Shown here piece after piece: positions 1 through 5,926 of a stretch of 6,672 bases of DNA. The stretch covers positions 1-6,672 of the forward strand of contig JAHHUG010000073.1 in the NCBI GenBank assembly GCA_020024085.1, read 5' to 3'. This stretch comes from Christensenellaceae bacterium. GTDB lineage: Bacteria > Bacillota > Clostridia > Christensenellales > CAAEEZ01. The position numbers and the translations under genes were made by a program. The notes below the pieces were generated by a model. It was given only the letters and a program-made list of their open reading frames with translations. It had not been told where the DNA came from and did not search any database. Every line of letters starts with the position of its first letter. Positions within the stretch are counted from its first letter, which is position 1.

Positions 1-138
1 CTACAAAATTAAGTAAAATTTAATAGACATATGTATGGTAATTTTGCATAAAAAATGTATAATCTATTTAAGTTCTACTCCAAATAAAATATAAAAATTA
101 ATACCACAACCGAATAAAAATAAATAAAAAAATGCAAT
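1..138. other. AT-rich intergenic region, no gene seen
   Basis: All three plus-strand frames entering from the left edge stop within about seven codons. The only minus-strand starts give peptides of about nine codons, ending TAG at 1-3 in the frame that starts at 30. A TATAAT lies at 58-63 on the plus strand but has no -35 at proper spacing. No RNA-like structure is apparent. It is best read as spacer beyond the ftsZ terminator. Confidence 0.6.
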
Positions 139-164
139 AAAAAAACCTACTTGTTATAAGTAGG
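139..164 (-). terminator. Intrinsic terminator of the ftsAZ unit (bidirectional)
   Basis: A perfect 7-bp stem pairs CCTACTT (146-152) with AAGTAGG (158-164) around a 5-nt loop. On the minus strand the stem is followed by seven consecutive T residues (145-139), a classic Rho-independent terminator for transcripts coming from ftsZ. On the plus strand the same stem is followed by ATTTTT (165-170), so it could also stop transcription entering from the left. It lies about 70 nt past the ftsZ stop codon. Confidence 0.88.
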
Positions 165-179
165 ATTTTTATACTTTAA

Positions 180-209
180 GTTGATATAGGGAAAAATCCC
201 TATATCAAC
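180..209. repeat. Perfect 12-bp inverted repeat in the ftsZ 3' UTR
   Basis: GTTGATATAGGG (180-191) is exactly complementary to CCCTATATCAAC (198-209), with a 6-nt loop between them. It begins 27 nt after the ftsZ stop codon and sits immediately before the intrinsic terminator. Neither side has a T tract, so it is not a canonical terminator. As RNA it would form a stable 3' UTR hairpin that might protect the ftsZ message from 3' exonucleases. As DNA it could be a dimeric protein-binding site. The structure is seen directly; the role is inferred. Confidence 0.75.
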
Positions 210-236
210 AAAACTTACTAAATATTTAATTTATAA

Positions 237-1400
237 TTAACGAAGACCTCTAAGTTTTCTTAGGAATGGTGGTACATTATCATCTTCAATATCAATTCTT
301 GAAGAATTAATTCCACTTTCCTCTGCTTGTCTTGGTTGAGGTGTACTTCTTACAGGAGTAGGCTCTTCAAATGTTTCGAAACCTGGCTCGTCATCAAACT
401 CCTCATACTCTGGCTCAGCAGCTACTTCAGCTGGCTCGTAACCATCTTCGCCCTTTTGTTCAAAACCAGTAGCGATAATTGTTACAGCAACTTCTTCCTT
501 AATATTTTCGTCAATACCAGCACCAAAAATGATGTTAGCGTCAGAATCAATAGAATCTTGGATTAATCTACAAGCTTGGTCAACTTCAGCAAGTGTTAGG
601 TCTGGACCACCAAGAATATTGAAGATAACACCAGTAGCACCGGTAATTTCTGTTTCTAGTAATGGGCTTTGAACTGCTTGAATAACAGCATCAATAGCTC
701 TGTTCTTACCTTTACCAACACCAACACCCATATGAGCAAGACCTTTGTCCTTCATAATTGTTTGAACATCGGCGAAGTCTAGGTTGATTAAAGCTGGCTT
801 AACAATCAAGTCAGAAACACCTTGAATACCTTGACGAAGTACATCATCAGCGATTGCGAATGATTGAAGAACTGTTGCCTTTTCATTAACAATGTTAAGT
901 AACTTTTGGTTAGGGATAACAAGAAGTGTATCAACAACTCCTCTCAATTTTTCAATACCTTTTTCGGCATTAATCATTCTCTTTCTACCCTCGAAGTCGA
1001 AAGGCTTTGTAACAACGGCAACTGTTAAAATACCCATTTCGTGAGCAAGGTTAGCAATTACTGGAGCAGCACCTGTACCAGTACCACCACCCATACCAGC
1101 AGTAATAAATACTAGGTCAACACCTTGTAATTCATCTCTAATCTTTTCAATACTTTCCTCAGCTGCTCTTTCACCTTTTTCAGGGTTAGCACCAGCACCA
1201 AGTCCTCTTGTTTCATGTTCACCGATTTGTAGGATTTCAGCACTAGACATACATAATGCTTGTCCATCGGTATTAACTGCTAAAAATTGTGCAGAATCAA
1301 TACCTGCAGCAATCATTCTATTTACGGCATTTCCACCGCCACCACCTACACCAATAACTTTAATTGATGCTTTTCCATATGCGTTTAGATTTTCGCTCAT
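237..1400 (-). CDS. ftsZ: Cell division protein FtsZ (387 aa)
   Basis: Tubulin-like GTPase that polymerises at midcell into the Z ring and recruits the divisome. Numbered from the ATG at 1400, the N-terminal nucleotide-binding glycine loop is at about 16-24, the tubulin signature GGGTGTG at 104-110, and the T7 synergy loop NLDFAD at 206-211 with catalytic Asp208 and Asp211. An acidic, Pro/Glu-rich variable linker spans about 315-371. The conserved C-terminal peptide (NVPPFLRKLR, 375-384) that binds FtsA and other tethers is intact, so the protein is full length. I chose the ATG at 1400 because AGGAGG at 1413-1408 sits 7 nt upstream of it. The in-frame GTG at 1406 is only 1 nt from that site. 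It is the last gene of the unit, 11 nt after the ftsA stop, and is followed by a terminator. Its sequence looks less AT-rich than murD upstream, as expected of a highly expressed gene. Confidence 0.98.
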   Translation of the reverse strand: MSENLNAYGKASIKVIGVGGGGGNAVNRMIAAGIDSAQFLAVNTDGQALCMSSAEILQIGEHETRGLGAGANPEKGERAAEESIEKIRDELQGVDLVFITAGMGGGTGTGAAPVIANLAHEMGILTVAVVTKPFDFEGRKRMINAEKGIEKLRGVVDTLLVIPNQKLLNIVNEKATVLQSFAIADDVLRQGIQGVSDLIVKPALINLDFADVQTIMKDKGLAHMGVGVGKGKNRAIDAVIQAVQSPLLETEITGATGVIFNILGGPDLTLAEVDQACRLIQDSIDSDANIIFGAGIDENIKEEVAVTIIATGFEQKGEDGYEPAEVAAEPEYEEFDDEPGFETFEEPTPVRSTPQPRQAEESGINSSRIDIEDDNVPPFLRKLRGLR

Positions 1401-1407
1401 TTTCACT

Positions 1408-1413
1408 CCTCCT
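1408..1413 (-). promoter_or_regulatory. ftsZ ribosome binding site, fused to the ftsA stop
   Basis: A perfect AGGAGG core lies 7 nt before the ATG at 1400 and 1 nt before the alternative GTG at 1406, which decides the start in favour of the ATG. The TAG stop of ftsA (1414-1412) overlaps this core. Ribosomes finishing ftsA therefore stop on the ftsZ initiation site, an arrangement suited to translational coupling. Confidence 0.9.
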
Positions 1414-2584
1414 ATTTAGTAAGAAAACCTTTTATTTTATTTTTAATACTCTCAAAAAGAGATAAGTTCGATTTAGAAGCCACATTGAGTAAACCCATAA
1501 GTGAAGCATACTCCGGCTTTTCATAATTTGGTACTTTTGGACCAATGATATTAATTGGTCTACCTATTTGATGAGAAATATATTCCCTTGCACCTCTAAG
1601 ATAGCTGATACCTCCACCTACCAAATAAATTGGTAAATATTGTGGAAAGTCATATTCACAAATATCAATCGCTTTCTTTAGATAAGAACATATCACATCT
1701 AGTCTATCATAAACCAACTCGTGTATATCGTGATAAGCAACACGATAGCTTTCGCCTCGATATTTTACTTTGTAAAAATCGTTTAATGTTGGTACAAGAT
1801 TTAAGTCTAATCCTTCCTTAATTTCGTTTGCCTTTTGATAAGGAATTGCAAGATAATCGCTGATATCAGCTGAAATGTTAGCCCCACCAACAGAGAATGA
1901 TGCAAGATGCAACAATCCATCTCCTCTACAAAGCGCAACACTTGAAGTCAAATAACCAACATCAAGTAAAACGACAAAATTATCTCGTTGTTCTGGCTCA
2001 AACAATCCAACTATTGATGCCAAACTTTCACTGATAAACTCAACTTGTTTTACACCAAAGCCATTCAACATTCTTTCAAAAACATCAATAAATGACCTTT
2101 TACATAAAATATAGCTAAGTAAACCAGACAAAACATTTGATTCTAGCCCAACAGCTTGTTGTATTCTTTTGTTGTCATATAATTTATAATAAATTGGAGA
2201 ACGATTTATAGTAGAAAACTCTTTATCTTGAAAGTTATCACCTTTGTTGAATAAAGCTTCTATATCTCCATTTGTTATCACTTTAGATTTATCGAATGTA
2301 GTGGTTACTTCTTTAACATAAACTGAAGAAAACTCGCTAGGAACACCAATGAATATTTTTTTAATGCTCTTTAGTCCTGCTTGGTTCATAGCATTTTGTA
2401 ATACATCGAAAACTTCATCATCAAGTTTCTCTTCATCTAGCCATTCGCCATTCATAAATCCGGCATATTCTTTTTTATAAATTGACTTGATTTCGTATAC
2501 TCCACTAGCATTTACATTACCAATTATTGCAGATAATTTGCTAGTACCAACCTCAAGTACAACCGTATCTTTTGTTAATTGCAT
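1412..2584 (-). CDS. ftsA: FtsA-like divisome actin homologue (390 aa)
   Basis: Actin/Hsp70-fold ATPase that anchors FtsZ filaments to the membrane and links them to later division proteins. The phosphate-1 motif VVLEVGTSK is at 8-16. A region matching the FtsA-specific 1C (SHS2) domain spans about 85-165. The phosphate-2 motif is at about 207-216 as LLDVGYLTSS, where most family members have a D-(I/L)-G-G-G-T core. The adenosine motif LVGGGISYLRG is at 321-331. A typical C-terminal amphipathic membrane-targeting helix (LFESIKNKIKGFLTK, 376-390) closes the protein. At 390 aa it is somewhat short for FtsA (usually about 400-440). Identity is supported by position directly before ftsZ and after ftsQ, but the sequence is divergent. 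The start is ATG at 2584 with AAAGGTGG (2596-2589) upstream. It appears to have its own consensus promoter and is probably translationally coupled to ftsZ. Confidence 0.88.
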   Translation of the reverse strand: MQLTKDTVVLEVGTSKLSAIIGNVNASGVYEIKSIYKKEYAGFMNGEWLDEEKLDDEVFDVLQNAMNQAGLKSIKKIFIGVPSEFSSVYVKEVTTTFDKSKVITNGDIEALFNKGDNFQDKEFSTINRSPIYYKLYDNKRIQQAVGLESNVLSGLLSYILCKRSFIDVFERMLNGFGVKQVEFISESLASIVGLFEPEQRDNFVVLLDVGYLTSSVALCRGDGLLHLASFSVGGANISADISDYLAIPYQKANEIKEGLDLNLVPTLNDFYKVKYRGESYRVAYHDIHELVYDRLDVICSYLKKAIDICEYDFPQYLPIYLVGGGISYLRGAREYISHQIGRPINIIGPKVPNYEKPEYASLMGLLNVASKSNLSLFESIKNKIKGFLTK

Positions 2585-2605
2585 ATTACCACCTTTATAC
2601 TTATA

Positions 2606-2634
2606 ATTATAAAAAAAAAGTATTGAAATGTCAA
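2606..2634 (-). promoter_or_regulatory. Perfect consensus vegetative promoter for ftsA-ftsZ
   Basis: The minus strand carries TTGACA at 2634-2629 and TATAAT at 2611-2606, separated by exactly 17 nt. Both hexamers match the housekeeping sigma factor consensus at every position. The predicted start is near 2600-2598, which gives a leader of about 15 nt that contains the ftsA ribosome binding site (2596-2589). The DNA just upstream (2643-2703) is pure A/T, as in UP elements. The -35 box lies inside the loop and arm of an inverted repeat, and the spacer contains a T9 tract. Confidence 0.85.
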
Positions 2635-2641
2635 TACTTTT
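2611..2641 (-). terminator. Probable intrinsic terminator after ftsQ, overlapping the ftsA promoter
   Basis: A perfect 11-bp inverted repeat (arms 2616-2626 and 2631-2641, 4-nt loop) is followed on the minus strand by a run of nine T residues (2619-2611), the first four of which pair within the stem. This would end transcripts arriving from ftsQ 63 nt past its stop. The stem has only two G-C pairs, so termination may be partial. The same palindrome covers the -35 box of the ftsA promoter and could instead, or additionally, be an operator. Confidence 0.55.
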
Positions 2642-2642
2642 C

Positions 2643-2703
2643 TTATTATATATTATATTATATATATTTTTATTATAAAATAATTTATTTTTATTTATAT
2701 AAA
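2643..2703. other. 61-bp stretch with no G or C
   Basis: Every base from just after the ftsQ stop codon (2704) down to 2643 is A or T, including several TATAAT-like words and TA/TTA runs. It lies directly upstream of the ftsA -35 region, so it may act as an UP-element-like or easily melted DNA segment. No open reading frame or stable structure is evident in it. Confidence 0.7.
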
Positions 2704-3528
2704 CTACTCGTGCATTTTATGGATATAAGAGTTAGTAGTGCTGTCATAAATCAAAACACCAGCAATTTTTTCCTCTGTTTCAAGTGTTACATATTTTTTT
2801 CTTGCAAGTTGAATTCTTTTGTAAACTATATTTTCATCTTTTTCAATACCAGAATAGTCAATGTCGATACTTACACCCTCGCCAGTGCCATATTTAGTAT
2901 AGACAAAAATCTTTTTTACACCTTGCTCAAATCCAATCGAAGATATAAACTCATTAATTTGCTTTAGTTCCATACCTTGCTTAACAAGACCTGCAATAAT
3001 ATGTTCGATAAGTACAACTTCATCGCCATATACTCTTGGAAGTTGTTTACCTAGGTAAATATCATTTGTACCTTCTAGCTCAAAACCTTTTACAATGCAA
3101 ACATTTTTTAATTTTTCATTAAAATCAGCTTCAGTAACACTTACTTTTTTAATTGCACACATATTGTTATCTAGTATCAAGTAATCTTTTTGTCCCTTAA
3201 ACTTGATAGCAATCATAGGTACTCTTTCAATTAGCTTAATAACAATTTTGTTTGGGAATATTCTTTCAACACCTCTAACCTTAATTGTTGGATAAGTGTT
3301 TTCAATATTAGTAACAACCTTTGATTCGCTAATTGCAAAAATACTTTTGCCATATGAAATTTGTGTCGTAGCAATTAAATCTTTATCACTAATTTGTGTA
3401 TTGAATTCAAGTCCTTCCAATTTTACTATTTCTACATCTCGCACTACAAATACTGCACCACAAAGAACACATAGCAAAATGATAATACACAAACTAATAA
3501 ACATTGCTATTAGTCTTTTTTTACTCAT
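2704..3528 (-). CDS. ftsQ: Cell division protein FtsQ/DivIB (274 aa)
   Basis: Bitopic membrane protein of the FtsQ/DivIB-FtsL-DivIC subcomplex, which controls activation of septal wall synthesis. A short basic cytoplasmic tail (MSKKR) precedes one transmembrane helix at about 6-29. The POTRA domain follows at about 31-105, with the family pattern YGKSIFAIS at 59-67 and ERIFPNKIVIKLIERVP at 88-104. The extracytoplasmic beta domain runs to about residue 262, and the protein ends in a short tail. Length is normal for the family. The ATG at 3528 lies within the end of murA, an 8-nt overlap, with a modest purine-rich site (AGAAAGAG) upstream. That arrangement suggests coupling to murA translation. 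No ftsL or divIC is visible in the window. The family assignment is firm; whether to call it FtsQ or DivIB is naming only. Confidence 0.93.
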   Translation of the reverse strand: MSKKRLIAMFISLCIIILLCVLCGAVFVVRDVEIVKLEGLEFNTQISDKDLIATTQISYGKSIFAISESKVVTNIENTYPTIKVRGVERIFPNKIVIKLIERVPMIAIKFKGQKDYLILDNNMCAIKKVSVTEADFNEKLKNVCIVKGFELEGTNDIYLGKQLPRVYGDEVVLIEHIIAGLVKQGMELKQINEFISSIGFEQGVKKIFVYTKYGTGEGVSIDIDYSGIEKDENIVYKRIQLARKKYVTLETEEKIAGVLIYDSTTNSYIHKMHE

Positions 3529-4771
3529 GAACTCTTTCTATTTTAGCTCCTAAATTTTGTAAAACTTTTTCAATATTCTCATACCCTCTATCTATGTGAT
3601 AGATATTAGAAATTATTGATACTCCTTCAGCCTTTAGTCCTGCAATAACAAGTCCAGCACCCCCCCTTAGGTCTTTCGCTGTCATTTCAGCACCATACAA
3701 CCTATCTACACCTCTTACTATTGCAGTTTTACCCGACACCTTGATATCGGCACCCATTTTTATAAATTCTGGCACTTGTTTGTACCTCGTTTCAAAAAGA
3801 TTTTCAACAATCACTGATGTACCCCTCGCAGTAAGCAATGATGCCATAAGCTGTGCTTGTAAATCAGTTGGGAATCCCGGATAATAAGAAGTCTCTATTT
3901 GATTAATAGCTTTTAGGTTGCCATTTGACTTCAGTATAATATTATCATAACTAGAGTATATCTTGCAATAGTTTTTAGCAAATTTAGTAGTTAGTGAAAA
4001 TATTTGGTCATTTTGGACATTTGTAAGCTCAATTTCGCCACCACAAGTAGCACCTGCAAGCAATATTGTACCTGCAACTATCCTATCTGGGATTGGTTTG
4101 TAAATTGTAGAATGCAAATTTTTAACACCCTCAATTTCAATAACTGCCGTTCCTTCACCTGCTATTTTCGCACCCATTGAGTTTAGGAAATGTACAAGGT
4201 CAACAATTTCTGGTTCCTTTGCAACATTTCTAAGAACAGTTTTTCCGTTTAAGAAAATTGATGCCATAATTAAATTTTCAGTAGCACCAACACTTGGCAA
4301 ATCAAGTAAGATATCGGCAGGTTTCATATTTGTAGCATCACAATTTATGTATCCAAACTCTTCGGTAATTTTTACACCCAACTCCCTAAGCCCATTGATA
4401 TGAATATCAATCGGTCTTAATCCAATATCGCAACCACCAGGATATGCAATACACGCTTTTTGCTTAACAGCTAAAATTGGACCAAGCAAAAATATACTTG
4501 ACCTTAACAAGCTAGATAATTCGTTGGAAACTTCAATATTTTTTATTTCGCCAAAAACAGTTATATTTGAACCATTTTTTTCAACATTTACACCAAGACT
4601 AGATAATATTTCCAGCATATTTTGTACATCTAAAATATTTGGACAATCCAAAATTGTTACTTTATCGCTTGTTAGCAAAGAACCTGCTAAAATAGGAAGT
4701 ACTGCATTTTTTGCAGTTTGCACATTATATGTACCATAAAGCTTATTGCCACCCTCAATTTTAAGAACCAT
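3521..4771 (-). CDS. murA: UDP-N-acetylglucosamine 1-carboxyvinyltransferase MurA (416 aa)
   Basis: Cytoplasmic enzyme that transfers enolpyruvate from PEP to UDP-GlcNAc, the first committed step of peptidoglycan synthesis and the target of fosfomycin. The active-site Lys21-Asn22 lies in TAKNAVLPIL. The PEP-binding loop PGGCDIGLRP has nucleophile Cys114 and Arg119; Cys rather than Asp at this position predicts fosfomycin sensitivity. The general base Asp303 is in GFPTDLQAQ, and the later conserved residues Asp367/Arg369 (DLRGGAG) and Arg395 (HIDRGYE) are present. Length fits the family (about 417-420 aa). Start ATG at 4771 has GAGG (4781-4778) 6 nt upstream. The gene begins 27 nt after ftsW and overlaps ftsQ by 8 nt. 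Low-GC Gram-positives often carry two MurA paralogues, and this sequence alone does not say which one this is. Confidence 0.97.
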   Translation of the reverse strand: MVLKIEGGNKLYGTYNVQTAKNAVLPILAGSLLTSDKVTILDCPNILDVQNMLEILSSLGVNVEKNGSNITVFGEIKNIEVSNELSSLLRSSIFLLGPILAVKQKACIAYPGGCDIGLRPIDIHINGLRELGVKITEEFGYINCDATNMKPADILLDLPSVGATENLIMASIFLNGKTVLRNVAKEPEIVDLVHFLNSMGAKIAGEGTAVIEIEGVKNLHSTIYKPIPDRIVAGTILLAGATCGGEIELTNVQNDQIFSLTTKFAKNYCKIYSSYDNIILKSNGNLKAINQIETSYYPGFPTDLQAQLMASLLTARGTSVIVENLFETRYKQVPEFIKMGADIKVSGKTAIVRGVDRLYGAEMTAKDLRGGAGLVIAGLKAEGVSIISNIYHIDRGYENIEKVLQNLGAKIERVHE

Positions 4772-4798
4772 ACTATACCTCGAAGATTATATAATATA

Positions 4799-5926
4799 CT
4801 ATGGTGTCAAAAATTTTTGTGTGCTATTTGCCCTTGCAGAAATATTTTGCAAAATAGCTGATGCCACCAAAAAACAAACTAGCGAACTACCACCACTACT
4901 GATATACGGAAGAGGTAATCCAGTAGGTGGAATAGCACCACAAACTACTGCAATATTCAAAATTGATTGAAATGTTATTACTAAAGTAATACCCATTGCA
5001 AGATAGCAATCAAAACGATTAACTGCCCTTTTTGCTACTTTAAAACCCTCAAACATATATTTCAAAAATAATAAAGCAACCAAACTTGCACCGACAAATC
5101 CAATTTCCTCACCGATTATAGCAAAGATAAAGTCGGATTCGGCAAATGGTAAAAACATATATTTTTGTCTTGAATTAAAAAGTCCCACGCCAAATAGACC
5201 ACCTGATGCAAGTGAATAATACGATTGAATAAGTTGATAACCTTCTCCAAGCACATCATTCCAAGGATTGATAAATGCTCTTAATCTCTCAAGACGATAT
5301 GGTTCTATAATTATTAATAACGGAATAAGCAAAACACAAGGAACTAATACTGCAAAAAAATGGTTTAATTTTGCTCCACCAAGCAAAATCATAGTAATCA
5401 AAACGAGTCCCACGCAAACAGTAATGCTCATATTGGGTTCAAGGATAATTGATACACACATAATCCCACCAAAAAGTAAACATACTGCCACATTAAAAAA
5501 ACTATCCATATCGTGACACGACATATAATCTGCTAGCAAAAATACTAGTGCAAACTTTGCAAGTTCTGATGGTTGAATAGTAAACAAACCGAAATTAAGC
5601 CACCTTTTTGCACCATAGTTTTCAACACCAATTCCAGGTACAAAAACAAGCAATAAAAGCACAATGGATAGTATGTAAAAAGGCAATGAAAATTTCCGTA
5701 ATTTATCCAAGGAAACCTTACGGAAAAAAATCATAAAAACAATGCCAACAATAAATGCATACCCCTGCTTTTTCAAAAAATAAAATTGGTCGTTAAAAGT
5801 TTTATTCGCAGTATATGAGCTTGCACTATAAATAAATATCAATCCCAAAACTGACAAAAGTATAGGCAAGATATATAACCATTTGTCTTGTTTATAATTT
5901 ACTTTATATTTAATGCGAGTTTGCAA
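4799..5926 (-). CDS. ftsW: SEDS peptidoglycan glycosyltransferase FtsW (375 aa)
   Basis: Polytopic membrane protein of the SEDS family that polymerises lipid II into glycan strands with a partner class B PBP. About ten hydrophobic segments are visible. Family landmarks in order are YGAKRWL at 104-110, QPSELAK at 118-124, EPNMS at 163-167, the large extracytoplasmic loop with NPWNDVLGEGYQLIQSYYSL at 220-239, FAESDFIFAIIGEE at 261-274 with the presumed catalytic Asp265, and PPTGLPLPYISSGGSS at 333-348. Length is typical. It starts at TTG (5926), supported by AGAGGAG at 5940-5934 with a 7-nt spacer, and no nearby ATG exists in frame. The start lies inside murD, a 28-nt overlap in another frame. 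Position between murD and murA favours FtsW over RodA. The sporulation paralogue SpoVE cannot be excluded from sequence alone. Confidence 0.93.
   Translation of the reverse strand: MQTRIKYKVNYKQDKWLYILPILLSVLGLIFIYSASSYTANKTFNDQFYFLKKQGYAFIVGIVFMIFFRKVSLDKLRKFSLPFYILSIVLLLLVFVPGIGVENYGAKRWLNFGLFTIQPSELAKFALVFLLADYMSCHDMDSFFNVAVCLLFGGIMCVSIILEPNMSITVCVGLVLITMILLGGAKLNHFFAVLVPCVLLIPLLIIIEPYRLERLRAFINPWNDVLGEGYQLIQSYYSLASGGLFGVGLFNSRQKYMFLPFAESDFIFAIIGEEIGFVGASLVALLFLKYMFEGFKVAKRAVNRFDCYLAMGITLVITFQSILNIAVVCGAIPPTGLPLPYISSGGSSLVCFLVASAILQNISARANSTQKFLTP

Noticed and set aside
1..30. Nine-codon minus-strand frame ending at the left edge
   Set aside because: It is far too short, with no ribosome binding site, and is expected by chance.
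58..63. TATAAT on the plus strand in the left intergenic region, possibly driving a ~100-nt RNA ending at the bidirectional terminator
   Set aside because: The nearest -35-like word, TTGCAT at 44-49, is only 8 nt away. The DNA is so AT-rich that such a word is expected by chance, and the downstream sequence shows no structure or gene.
1401..1406. GTG at 1406 as ftsZ start
   Set aside because: It is 1 nt from the AGGAGG core. The ATG at 1400 has proper spacing.
2572..2967. A 131-codon plus-strand open frame across the ftsQ end and the AT-rich gap, plus other plus-strand open frames opposite ftsZ, ftsA, ftsQ, murA, ftsW and murD
   Set aside because: They are antisense to well-supported genes or consist of low-complexity Tyr/Phe/Ile/Lys-rich translation of AT-rich DNA, and none resembles a known family.
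4786..4810. TTGACA (4810-4805) and TATAAT (4791-4786) on the minus strand just before murA, resembling a promoter
   Set aside because: The hexamers are both perfect but the spacer is only 13 nt, well below the 16-18 nt needed. The TTGACA is part of the last ftsW codons. No better -10 exists at 16-18 nt. It could still be an extended or alternative element, but I would not annotate it.
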